DNA of 64,000 nt from the NCBI GenBank assembly GCA_004154925.1, contig QJNS01000121.1:62001-126000 (forward strand), read 5' to 3'. Shown in pieces: positions 1-11,279 of the stretch. Origin of the DNA: Monosporascus cannonballus. Lineage: Eukaryota > Ascomycota > Sordariomycetes > Xylariales. The notes under the pieces are model-generated. The model ran no database searches. It was not told where the DNA came from and worked only from the letters and a program-made list of their open reading frames with translations. Each line of letters begins with the position of its first letter. The stretch's first letter is position 1. Both the position numbers and the translations under genes were made by a program.

Positions 1-342
1 ACGAGGCACCTCTCGGATTACGTAACGAGTGATTATTGCCAAGCCAATAATTATTAATAATTAAAAATAATTTTAAATAATCGTCATTATTCCCGGCTGC
101 GTAATTAGAAGTAATTAAGCCAAAAATAAGGAAATTATCTATTTGTATTAACTTTATAATTTAAACAATAATAACTTGTAATATTCATTCATATTAATCG
201 GTTGCAACATAATTCGGATATCCTTGATTTTACGAAACGTAATATATAATTATATTTATTACTTAAAATCTTAAGATATTATTATTAATATAAACCTATA
301 CCATTGAGATTTAATGATTAGTTAAATCGTTTAGCCGTTTTA
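1..342 (+). repeat. 5' LTR (partial) of chromovirus copy 1
   Basis: This stretch aligns along its whole length with the 3' LTR of the same element at 22246-22638. The first roughly 50 bases lie outside the window. It ends at GCCGTTTTA, the decayed form of the GCCGTCACA end seen in the other copies, and is followed by the internal start also found after the LTR of copy 3. Differences from the 3' LTR are mainly C to T or G to A changes, as RIP leaves. Confidence 0.85.
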
Positions 343-1166
343 CGTTATTAGTTTTTATTTAATAATACCGTTAAATTCTAAGTAATATCGCCGATATTAT
401 ATTTATTAGCAAGCAACCCGAATAACCTATTTACTAGGTCCTTAATAACTCGGATACTGGAATAAAATCGGAGAAAAAAAAACAACTTTATCTTTTTCGC
501 GAAGAAATTCTTCGACGCCTGGATATTATGAACGAACGCATTTTTCAGTTTAAAAAGAATAATAATAATCCTACAATAACCTTTTAAACCGCCTATAAAA
601 AGTTAAAGAGAAAAAAAAGGGTTTTCGAAACCGGAAAACCTTTTCGAACGAGGTAAATTATTTAGCTGAATTCTACCAAGGAACCAGGAAAAATCCTTAA
701 ATCTTTTAAGCTAAAAAATTTCGATAAAACCTCGATTAAGTTATAATTTTTTTAAACTTAATACCAAATATACTTTAGGTATTTTCCTATTTAATTTATT
801 ACGTTTATTTTACAAATTAAATTCGTAATTAGACAATTTACCGAAAATGAAATGATTTAATTCGAACTCGTTATAAGAAAGTACATTATTTTGCTAATCG
901 AAAAAACGAAATCCGAAAATAATACGAATTTATAACGATTACAAATACTTCGAATAAATATTAACAAAAGTTTTCGGCATAATAAATAAAAAATTAAAAG
1001 CGGAAATATAAATTTAATAATTATAAACCAAAAATTAATATTAAAGTGCGGTAATATATTCGTTTAATTAATTTTTACGTTAAATTAGAAATTATAAAAC
1101 ATTATAATTAAATTTTTCGACGGCCTAAAAAAGGAAATAAAAAAGGAAAATTTTAAGCCTAATTAG
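343..1166 (+). pseudogene. gag, 5' part, chromovirus copy 1
   Basis: This is the leader and N-terminal gag region of copy 1, destroyed by RIP so that stops occur in every frame. It aligns with the start of copy 3 (9375 onward) and with the reverse complement of copy 2 (below 7500). Gag would form the particle that packages element RNA. The reading is cut at 1171 by copy 2 and resumes at 7893, where it joins cleanly once one CCTAA is removed. No intact protein can be read. Confidence 0.75.
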
Positions 1167-1171
1167 CCTAA

Positions 1172-1558
1172 TGTGACGGCTATGCGGTTTAACCAACTAT
1201 TAAACCTTAAGTCGACGGGTTTATATTGGCAGAAGTATCGTAGGAATTTAAGCAATAAATATAGTAATATGTTATGTTTCGTAATTTTAAAAATGCCTTA
1301 AATAACGATATTATATTACAAGCTGAAACTATTTAAACTATAGAAATAATAAGCGTATATATCTTATTTTTGTTAGCTAAATTACCACCTGTAAATTAAT
1401 GATCCGGCTTATTGGCTTATTATTAGTAAATTAGTAATCCGGCTTACTGGCTTACCACCAGTGAGTTAGTAATTTATCACGTGATTTGCCTTATTGCGCA
1501 CTTGTGGTTGGGTCGTAGCAAACCGTTTTTGGAAACCGTGGCCCGTTAAGTTATAATA
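1172..1558 (-). repeat. 3' LTR of copy 2
   Basis: The same length as the partner at 7501-7887, starting TGTGACGGC on the plus strand. It is clearly more RIP-damaged than its partner: its internal 35-bp repeats (about 1381-1475) and its outer end, TATAATA instead of CATGACA, show C to T and G to A changes. Confidence 0.9.
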
Positions 1559-1599
1559 CGATCTTCTTTTTCCGTAAATCTTGCCCTTAAAATTTTCTC

Positions 1600-2075
1600 T
1601 TTATTGGGTAAGTTTCTTATGTTTGTTTAATATATTTTCCGGTATCGCCAAACGTCGTTCCTGTAAATCCGAATAACGATTTGCTTTAGTTAATTTAATT
1701 AAATTCGAAAGTTTTAACGCGATACCTTATTTTTTTTGTTCCGTCCGGCAGCTTATTTGCCAAATGATAGATAGGGTTTTTCGTTATAAGGAATATATCC
1801 GTTAAGGTCGTTCGTATAACGGGATAAAAATCCTTATTTCCATAATTAATCGTTATATCGTAAAATCGAAAAAGTTAAAAGAAAAAAAACTGGCGGCAGG
1901 ATAATCTTTATTTAAAACTTTTGCGCGCTTTTTTCGTATACGTTATTAACGCCAGCATTATTAATCCTAGGGTGCAAAACTTGTTAATTATGCTTTTTAA
2001 TCTTTAAATAATTTTAACGATTTTGCTTATTTGGAGGCAAAATCCGTAATTAAGATATAGGTTTCGGGTAAGGTG
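1600..2075 (+). pseudogene. antisense reading frame in the 3' region of copy 2
   Basis: This tract runs opposite to the element's pol. Conceptual translation on the plus strand, reading through RIP stops, gives a run with NLIKFESFNAIP, then FRYKEYIRQGRSYNGI, then a basic segment KSKKLKEKK and a C-terminal ARFFRIR...AKLVNYAFQSL. The same order appears in the matching region of the other four chromoviruses, where the middle motif often carries cysteines. The product is unknown. The conservation suggests a small basic protein with a possible metal-binding centre and a helical C-terminal part, made from the strand opposite to the genomic RNA. Confidence 0.5.
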
Positions 2076-2164
2076 GATATTATTAACTAGAGCGCGGTGG
2101 ACCAAAGGTTTTTTTCTTGGATTTTGTAAACTGGAATGCCATTATTCCGGGTAGTTCTGTTGCT

Positions 2165-5100
2165 GTTAGTAAAAATTTTTTAATGGGCGTTGGGTGCTAA
2201 TAAGATTTTTGGCAGATTTCCAGGTATTTTCGGAATCTGGATATTTTTTTTATTTAATTAGGTACTGGGTAAATCCGTTTTATTTTCGTATGTCGAAAAT
2301 TTTTTTTATTTCGTATCTTTATTCGTTTTTTACTTCCATATCGTTTTATGCCGTATGTATTTTGATTATGCTTGCTGCTAATTCGAATAAAAAACGTAAA
2401 AAATTAAATAGAATTTAACTTTTGATAAAAGTTTTAATTAATAATTATTTTCTGAGATTTTCTCGGCGATTTTGTATGGACCGATACATTTGAAATTAAG
2501 TTTTTTGCTGGGTTTTTTTATTTAAATATTTTTTGTCATAAGGGAAATTATTTCCCTTTTTTCGAAAGTTAATAGTTTTAACTTTTTCTGGTTATAGTAT
2601 TTATTTATTTAATTTCTTACGAATTTTAATTTTGTTTTTATTTTTTGGTGCAATTCTTATAATTATTTTAATGTAAGGATTATTTTCATATTAATTAAAT
2701 CCTTATTATATATTTTTTATAAATATTTGGAATAAAAACAAAATTTGCGTTTATAAGTATTATTTTAATACTTTTTAAGTAATTGGTATTGTAAATTAAC
2801 TATACGATTAGTAATTTTTTAACCTAAATATTTTATTCGTAATTAATATAATATTGTAAGTAACCTTTTAAGATTTAATTTGTTCGTTTTATTTATTTAT
2901 CCGTTTAAGGTTTAAATATATTAAATAATTTGTGATTTAGGCCGATTTGTACCATAAGGCTTTGCCAAAATTTAAATATAAAAATTGATTTTTTATTTAA
3001 TTTAATTTTTATTAATAATCCATATATATTTAAAATATGTTTAAAGAAAATATATACCAATTATTCGGCATTTATATTTTCGTAATATAGTAAAAAATAT
3101 GTAAATTTCATGAATCGGTCGACAATTACGAAAATACTGTCGTAATATATTTTTATAATTGGAATTTTTAATATAAAAAGTTTAATAATAAAGTCAAATA
3201 TAACTAAATATAATGGTCGCTCTGTAACTAGTAATGGCTGTAATTTTTTGTAGGGCTTGTATCGTCGAACTTTTACTTTAGCGCAAATATTGCATTGCCG
3301 TATAATTTTTTATACCGTTAATTTTATTTTAGGAAAAAAATATGTGCGTTAAAGCCTTTTTAGAGTTTTATGGATTTTTAGATATCCATATAATTGATAT
3401 TTGTATATTTTTTATATTAAAGTCTTTTGGTATTTTTTTAGAACTTATATTTTGTCCGTTTTTTTATTTTTTCGGAGATTATCGTTATACTGTTAAATCC
3501 TCCGATATATGTCGAAAAGTACTGCCCGAATCGTCGCAATCTGTCGTAAACGTAAATATCTTTTTGTAATAATATCGAAAATTATATGGTTAACTTTGAC
3601 CAATTTTTTTCAAAGTTTGGTCGCCTGCTTAAAATATTTGGTTTGCCGTTTTTTGATTTTTTTCTTATAAATAATAATAAAATTAAAGTTCGCCAATTTT
3701 TCCGTATATTTTAATTATTGTTTTATAAGTTTCTTAATTATAGTAAATCGGGTAAAATTATGATAATCCGTATAAATTTTGATTTGGTATAAATTTTCCT
3801 TTAGGAAATACCTGAACTTTCGGAATATCATAATAATAGCTATAAATTCCTTATCTAGAATTCCATAATTAAGTTCGGTTCCTTTTAATTTATATGAAAA
3901 AAATACAATAAGGTATAATTTACCTTAATTATTTCGTTATCCGATTATTACGTTTAACGCGTAATCCGAAATATTAATTTCTAATTTAACAGGGTAATTT
4001 AAATCGTATATAATTAGTATTAATTCGTTAATAATTGAATTTTTAATATCCTAAAATACCTTTTCCGTATTTGGCATTTATTTAAACTTTTTTTTCGTAA
4101 AATTCGTTAAAGGTATAGCTATTTTACTAAAATTTCGAATAAACTTTTTGTAATAATTATTAAATTTAAGGAATACTTATACCTTCTTAATTATCGTTAA
4201 CGTTTACTATTCCGTAATTATAACGATTTTCTTAGCGTCCCTCTTAATATATCCTAAGGTAATAATATGTCCTAAATATTCTATTTCCTGTATATAAAAT
4301 TAACTTTTTTCTGCCTTAATAAATAATTTTGCGTTCTGTAAAATTTAAAAAACTTTATAAACATATTCTGCATATATTTTTTTTATCTTCGAAAAAATAA
4401 GAATCTTATCGAAATAGCATATAACGAAAATATCGACGTATTTTCGTAGTACGTAATTAACTATTTGCTAAAAGGTCGCTAATACGTTCGTAAGTCCTAT
4501 TGGCGTAACCAAATATTTAAATAATCCATATTTCGTCCTAAAAGTTATTTTTTATTAGTTTTTTTTTTAATTTTAATAAGGTTATATCCATTTTTAAAAT
4601 TAAGTATTATAAATTATTTAGTTCCGTAAAATCGGTTTTTTATTTCCGTAATTAAAGGTAATAATGTTCGATCCTTAATAATAATATTGTTCAATTATTA
4701 ATAATTAACTATAAGTTGCAATTTCCTATTTTCCTTAGGTACGAAAAACATAAAGTATTTTATTAGTAACTTTAAAGGTCGAATTTATCCTTTCTATAAC
4801 CGATTTTCCAGGTATTCTTTGAAAATACATAACTTATTTCCGTTAAGGTTATAAATAAAATAAAACTTTGTCGAAAATCTTTTTTTAAGAATTATCTTAT
4901 AATTTTATTTGCTATGTTCCAATAATTTCGCATCAAGTTTCTTTTTAAAAATCTATTCGTATTTGTAATATTATAATAATATATTAATTGGATTTTTTAA
5001 CTTTTAAAATTATTATTCTTATAGTTTTAAATCGTTATTTAATTATTTTAATTTGGTTTTGATAATAATAGCAATACGTCGTATTTTTTAATACTCGTTT

Positions 5101-5960
5101 TTTTAAATATTTTATTCCTTTAGGTAATAAGGTTTTTATCGTATCTTTATGTTTATATCCGTCGCTATTATCGATTAAATATCAAGATCTTAATTTTTTC
5201 TTTTCTTATTTATTAATAAGGTATCAGATAAACCTTATTTAGCCAGTTTTTCTGTTAATTAAGATTCCGTATTAGGGTATCCATAATAATCCTAAGATTA
5301 TATCGTAATTCTTAAACAGAATAATATTAAAATTAAATATTTGATATTATTTTCAAATAAAAATCTTAAAATAATTAATCTTACGTATGATTTTTTCGTT
5401 ATCGTAAGCAAATTTTTAACCTTTGGCATTCGTCGTTATATAAGGTTCCAATTTATATTTTTATGGCAATCTAAACTTATTAATCATATTTGGTATAATA
5501 CAATTTCCGCTTAAAGTTTCGCAATTTATTATTGCAATATATTAATGCATTCCGATTCGTATTTCTAAAGTAATAAAGTTATTACAGTTTTTTATCGTCA
5601 TATTTAAAGCTTTTTTAAAAAATTTCTTTTAATTTCTTTGGGTTTCGTTATCCTGCAGCTTTTTTACAAGTAACTTTTTTCTTTTAATTTCTGTTCGAAT
5701 TTATCGAGCCTTACTTATATTTTTTCGTTTAAAACGTTAAGCTGTTATATTTGTTGCTGTTACCGGCGTATTATTCCTTTAAGCCGTATTAATTGTGCCT
5801 GGTTTTTTGTAATTTTCTTTATCGAATAAATTATTTTCTTATATTTGCGATTATATTTTACTATATGTCGTCCTAACTATCGTTCCTGAGATTTTCTGTA
5901 AATTAACGTATTTTTTAATGGCCTTTTTTTGGAAATTAGCAATAAATGCCAATTAAAAAT
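2165..5960 (-). pseudogene. pol of copy 2: protease-RT-RNase H-integrase-chromodomain
   Basis: The minus strand can be read in pieces as a Ty3-type polyprotein. At about 4392-4420 the reverse transcriptase active-site region reads CYFDKILIFS, so the second Asp of the usual YxDD box is lost. The FGFxNYYRKFIRNF block lies near 4080-4130. Near 2165-2330 a chromodomain is visible (FTQYLI, KKYPDSENTW, AKNLI), which in this family binds modified histone H3 and directs integration to heterochromatin. In-frame stops, mostly TAA/TAG at former CAA or TGG codons, occur throughout, so this is a pseudogene. Confidence 0.85.
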
Positions 5961-7490
5961 GGAAATCCGTAATAACTTTTTAATAATGTTTTTTTTACCG
6001 TACGCTGGATTAATTCCTTTTCCGTTTGGTAATTATGTTATTCATAGTAATAAAAAAGGTTTTCTTACGGGTATTACTTTTTTTTCGGGCCAGCTTTTTG
6101 TTTCGGCCAATTGCTGGATATTTCCGAGGGCTATTGTTCGAAATATCGATATTATTATTTATTGTCCTTATTATTTCCGGTACAATTTGGAAAATCGAAT
6201 TTCTTATAATATATACGGGTAATTCGTTCGTAAATATATTACTTTTATTTTTCGTAATCGGGATATTTTCGTCGTCGATAATATATGGCATATATTTTGC
6301 CGTATCGATCAGGAATTCCGGGACAGATTTTTTCTGTCTAGTTCTAATATTCGCGTAGCCATCCTTGTAATATTTCTTATTATGTTCGCAATATTTATTA
6401 AGCCAGCTTTTTAATTTTTTGCATTTTGTATTAGATTTTTTGTCGTAATTATCCTTATTGGACTTTTTATCATAAACCTAATACGTATTTGGCTTAAATT
6501 ATGTTAATAACTTTATTATTATTTCCTTAATTATTTCTGGATTATCCCTTTAATATAAAGGTCTAATTATCTTATTATGGCTTTTTGGGCTTTTTGCATT
6601 TATAGGTTTTATATCCTATTTTGCCATAATTAAAGCATTTAATTTAATTCCAATTTTATCGGTAAGTAACGCCGAATTCCATAAGTCCTGGCGCCATTCC
6701 GTAAGAAATAAGGGGTATGTCATATTTTTTCTTTTGGTTGGATTTGTAATATTCCGAATATAAAGTATATTATCATTTTTTTTCTTATTATTTTTCAAAT
6801 TATTAATTATTAATCTTAATTATTTTTGCAATATATAGGTTTAAGGTAATTAATTAATTGAATCGAATAATGTTATTTTTTATATTATATTTTAGCCCTT
6901 TATAAAATATATTAATAAGGGCGTTAACTTTATCGTTTTCTTATGCGGCCTTAGCCGTAAAACTTTTAAAGGTTACGGCGTATTTAAATATGAATCTTTT
7001 TTATCGGAATGGCAAAAGTTATTATTAAGCCGTAAATCATTTTTATCCGGATTACCGAAATTATTACGTACTTTATTTTCGAAATTAATATAAAATAAAA
7101 AAAATTATTAATAAAATTCCCCTTATCCGGTTTTTTTATTTTTAAGAAATTTCTTATAATAGGTTTAAATTAGTTAACCGTATTTCCTATTAGGTATGCT
7201 TTTACTGCTAGAACTATGTCCGCTAAATTACTAAGATCCAGAAAGTAAAGATAAATTCGTGTTTAAATTAAAAAGGTTTAAGGATTATCTTTTCCATTAT
7301 AAACCTTTAACTTTTTGGGCTTTATACGGGCGAAAAAGGTTTAGGTAAATAACCTAGCCCTAAGTTATTAAATTTTTTTCCAGTTCCCGAATTCGAACCT
7401 AAAATTGTTAAATAAAAGTTTTTTAAGCGCTAATCGATATTTTAATAATATTAAATATTATTTAAAATTTAACGGTATTATTAAACAAAA
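5960..7490 (-). pseudogene. gag of copy 2
   Basis: The C-terminal gag segment is readable on the minus strand at about 6010-6291 as MPYIIDDENIPITK...ELPVYIIR. The same block follows the zinc-knuckle region in copies 1, 3 and 4. The zinc knuckle expected at about 6400-6560 is damaged. Upstream parts align with the gag of copies 1 and 3 but have stops in all frames. Confidence 0.75.
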
Positions 7491-7500
7491 ACTTCTTACG

Positions 7501-7887
7501 TATAACGGTTATACGGTTTAATTAATTATTAAACATTAAGTTAACGAGTTTAAATTAATAGAAATATCGTAAAAATCTAAGGAAAAAATATAGTAATATA
7601 TTACGTTTCGTAATTCCAAAAATACTTTAAATAACAATGTTATATTATAAATTAAAATCATCTAAATAATGAAAATAATAAACATATATATCTTATTTTT
7701 ATTAACTGGATCACCACCCGTAAATTGGTGATCCGGCTTATTGGCTTACCACCAGTAAGTTGGTAATCCGGCTTACTGGCTCACCACCAGTAAGTTGGTG
7801 ATCCATCACGTGACTTGCCCCACCGCGCATTTGTGGTTGGGTTATGGCAGACCGTTTCTGGAGACCGTGGCCCGTTGAGTCATGACA
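7501..7887 (-). repeat. 5' LTR of copy 2 with 35-bp internal repeats
   Basis: 387 bp, the less mutated of the pair. In its U3 part, 7711-7804 holds two complete units and one partial unit of a 35-bp tandem repeat. Each contains a palindrome, for example GGATCACCA...TGGTGATCC (7709-7735). An E-box core in ATCACGTGACT lies at 7805-7815. The outer end CATGACA is the inverted form of the TGT...ACA ends typical of LTRs. Confidence 0.9.
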
Positions 7888-7892
7888 CCTAA

Positions 7893-8576
7893 TTATTTAT
7901 TAAATTATATCGCTATAGTAATTAAGATCGAAAATCCATAAGACGCCTGGCGTATTAAAGGTATTAAAGAGAAAAACGATAATAAACCTCGATATACGGC
8001 TAATACTAGCATTTTTCGACGGGGTAACATTTTTTGCGGCACGGAACTAGGATTTATAGCATTAGGGGCCACTTATAGAAAAAAATGGAATTAAACCAAA
8101 CGTTTTAATTACAATAAAATATGGTATAAGATAATATAATACAAAGCACTTAAAAAACACTAATAAAATAACTAAAAACTCGTACCTAAAAAGCATTTCA
8201 AAAAAACCCGAAAGTAAATTTATTAATATAATTTGACCTAAATACGTATTAGGTCTCTTATAGTGAAAAATTTAATAAGAGATGCGAAAAGCCAAAAAAA
8301 CTGGCTTAATAAATATAGCGAATATAATAAGAAAAACTATAAGAATAATTACGAAAATATTAGGATAAAACAAAAGAAATCTGTCCCGGTACTATTAATC
8401 GATACGGCAAAATACATGCTATACATTGTCGACGACGAGAATATCCCGATTACGAAAAATGGAAATAATATATTAATAGACGAAACTATCCGTATATATT
8501 ATAAAAATTTTGATTTTTTAAACCGAACCGGAAATAACAAGAATGATAAATAATAATATCGATATTTTCGATCTAT
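7893..8576 (+). pseudogene. gag, 3' part, chromovirus copy 1
   Basis: Continuation of copy 1 gag after the copy 2 insertion. The zinc-knuckle region lies at about 8030-8160 (decayed CFNCxKxGH-like reading, cysteines turned to tyrosine or arginine). An open stretch at 8263-8553 contains the block IDTAKYMLYIVDDENIPITK, shared with copies 2, 3 and 4. Cut at 8576 by the piggyBac element; copy 1 resumes at 17484. Confidence 0.8.
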
Positions 8577-8595
8577 CCCACGAAGGGCCATAAGG

Positions 8596-8990
8596 AGTTA
8601 GTTGCAACAATTTTTTAGTGGGCCAATTAGCTTAGAACAGCAACTAAGCCCACTAAAACTCCATTAAGTTGCGCTACTTCACAGAAAGGTATTTACGGAG
8701 GTGCTCCAAATATCGACGTTAACAATATTGCTGTTTTTTCCTTCCGTTTAACACCAGGTTTCCTGCCAATTTTCGGTACAAAATCAGGCCAAAAATAGGC
8801 CCGAAACGGAAAACTGCAAACGTTAAAATAAAATCACAAACTTCAGCCGTACAGTTGGACTTTAATGCGTATGAAAAAGACCTTATAAATAAAGGCATTT
8901 TCTGCCTTAATGCGCCACTTAATCCGTTAATTAGGACTTATTTTAAGCTATTAATTATTGATAAACATAAAATTTAAATAAGGTCGTTAC
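8596..8990 (+). other. 5' part of the piggyBac-like element, only lightly RIP-mutated
   Basis: Between the left inverted repeat and the copy 3 insertion, base composition is much more balanced than in the surrounding DNA. No protein could be assigned; it may hold the leader and the N-terminal codons of the transposase. Confidence 0.5.
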
Positions 8991-8995
8991 CATTT

Positions 8996-9374
8996 TGTTA
9001 CGACCCAACCCAAGATCGGCTGCGAAAACGGTCGGACCCACAAAAAAGTCACGTGATTTGGATCTCTCTTGGTATCAAGATCCAAATGAATCCATATAGA
9101 ACCAACCGAATCCAATGGCATTAGATCTCTGATAATATCAAGATCTAATGAAAATCTAATTAACTTATAAAGATATATATGCTTATTACTTCCATAATTT
9201 AGATAGCTTCAGCTTGTAACATTTATTAATACCAATCGTTTGCAATAAGGCATTTCCGGTATTAAAAGATGTAATACGTTACTATATTTATTATTCAGAT
9301 TCCCACGATATTCCTGCTAATATAAACCCGTCGACTTAAGGTTTAATAATTAGTTAAACCGCTTAGCCGTTATA
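8996..9374 (+). repeat. 5' LTR of copy 3
   Basis: 379 bp, starting TGTTACGACCC and ending in TATA where the partner keeps CACA. An E-box core in AGTCACGTGAT lies at 9047-9057. The first 110 bases, including the CCCAACCCAAGATCGGC block, are nearly unmutated. Confidence 0.92.
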
Positions 9375-9479
9375 CGTTGCAAATTTTTGTTCAGTAATAC
9401 CGTCAAACTTTGAACAATATTTAACATTGTTAAAATGTCGACCAGCACTTAGAAAACCCTTATTTAATAACTTCAAACT

Positions 9480-10730
9480 CGAATTTGGGAATTAAAGAAA
9501 AAAGTCCGACAACTTAGGGCTACGCCACCTACCCAACCCTTTCTCGCCCGCATAAAGCCCAAAAAGCCAGAACCTTACGATAAAAAAGGCAACCCTTAAA
9601 TTTTCCTAATTTAGGTACGAATTTACCTTCGTTTTCTAAACCTTAATAATTTAGCGGATATAATTTTAATAATAAAAGCATCCTTAATTAAAGATACGGT
9701 TAATTAATTCGAACTTATTATAAGAAATTTTTTAAAAATAAAAAAAACAAATAAGGAAAATTTTATTAATAAGATTTTTTTAATTTATATTAATTTCGAA
9801 AACAAAATGTACGATAATTTCGGTAATCCGGATAAAAAACGATCCGCGGTTTAATAACTTTTGCAATTTCGATAGAAAAAATTTACGTCCAAATATGCCG
9901 TAACTTTCAAAAATTTCGCGGCTAAGGCGAAATAAGGAAACGATAAAGCCAATACCTTTATCGATATATTTTACAAAAAGTTAAAAAATAATATAAAGGA
10001 TAAAATTATTCGGATTAAACGATTAATTACTTTAGACCGGTATATCGTAAAAGTAATTAAGATTAATAATTAACAATTTAAAAAATAATAAAAGAAAAAA
10101 GGATAATATGTTTTACGTTCGGAATATAATAAGTTTAACCAGGGGAAAAAAAAAGACGTACCCTTTATTTTTTATAAAATAACGCTAGGATTTATGGAAC
10201 TTGGTATTACCTATAAATAAAATTAAAGCCAGATTAAGTGTTTTAATTATGGCAAAATAAGACATAAGGTTTATAAATATAAGAAACTTAAAAAGCTACG
10301 GTAAAATAATTGGACCTTTATACCGGAAAAATAATTTAAAAAGAAATAAGAAAATAATAATAAAATTATTAATATAATTTAAGCCAAATACGTATTAGGT
10401 TTATAATAAAAGGTCCAATAAGAATTATTACGATAAGAAATCCGACGAAAAATATAAAAAGCTAAAAAGCTAGCTTAATAAATAACGTAAGTATAGTAAA
10501 AGGTATTATAAGAATAATTATATAAATATCAGGATTAAATAAAAGAATTTTGCCCTGGAATACCCGATCGATACGGTAAAATGTATATTATATATTGTCG
10601 ACGACGAGAATATCCCGATTACGAAAAATGGAAATAATATATTTATGTACGAATTATTCGCATATATTACGAAGGATTTGATTTTTTAAACCGTACCGGG
10701 CATAATAAAAATAATAAGTAATGGTATTAA
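9480..10730 (+). pseudogene. gag of copy 3
   Basis: RIP-destroyed gag. The zinc-knuckle region lies at about 10190-10270, where CFNxGK-GH can still be guessed with cysteine codons changed. The conserved C-terminal block with IDTVKCILYIVDDENIPITK lies at about 10570-10630. No open reading frame covers the region. Confidence 0.75.
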
Positions 10731-11279
10731 CAGCTTTAAATTATAGCCCCAGAAAATGTTTAGCAGTTGGCCGAAGCAAAAAGTTAATTTAAAAAAAATA
10801 ATGTCTGCAGAAAAACCCTTTTTACTATTATAAATAATGTAATTACCAAACAGAAAAGGAGTTAATTTAGCGTACGGTAAAAAATATTATTAAAAAGTTA
10901 TTACGGATTTCTATTTTTAATTAGTATTTATTATAAATCCCTAAGAAAAAAAGGGTATTAAGGAAAAAATATATTAGTTTATAAACATTTTTTGAAATAA
11001 CAGCTAAAATAACGCATAATGGGATATAATCGCAAATATGAAAAAATAATTTATTCGATAAGGAAAGGAATTACAAAAGAATTAGGAATAAATAATACGG
11101 TTTAAAGGAATATTACGCCGATAACAGTAATAAATATAGCAGTTAAACGCGTTAAACGAAAAAACATAAATAAGGCTTAATAAATTCGAATAAGAGTTAA
11201 AAAAAAAGGTTATCTGTAAAAAAGCTGCAGGATAACGAAACCTAAAGGAATTAAAGGGAATTTCCGAAAAGGGCTTTAA

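Larger units (their letters stand above)
1172..7887 (-). mobile_element. complete Ty3 chromovirus copy 2, minus strand, inserted in copy 1 gag
   Basis: A full-length 6,716-bp LTR retroelement lies in reverse orientation. Its two LTRs are 387 bp each (1172-1558 and 7501-7887), and it is flanked by a perfect 5-bp duplication CCTAA (1167-1171 and 7888-7892). On the minus strand the order is LTR, gag (about 7490-5960), protease, reverse transcriptase, RNase H and integrase (about 5900-2350), chromodomain (about 2330-2165), a 3' region carrying an opposite-sense reading frame, LTR. All coding parts are full of RIP stops, so it cannot move by itself. Confidence 0.92.

Noticed and set aside
2194..2418. 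Phe-rich plus-strand open stretch over the copy 2 chromodomain
   Set aside because: The minus strand reads as chromodomain there; the plus-strand frame is its complement and lies outside the conserved antisense tract.
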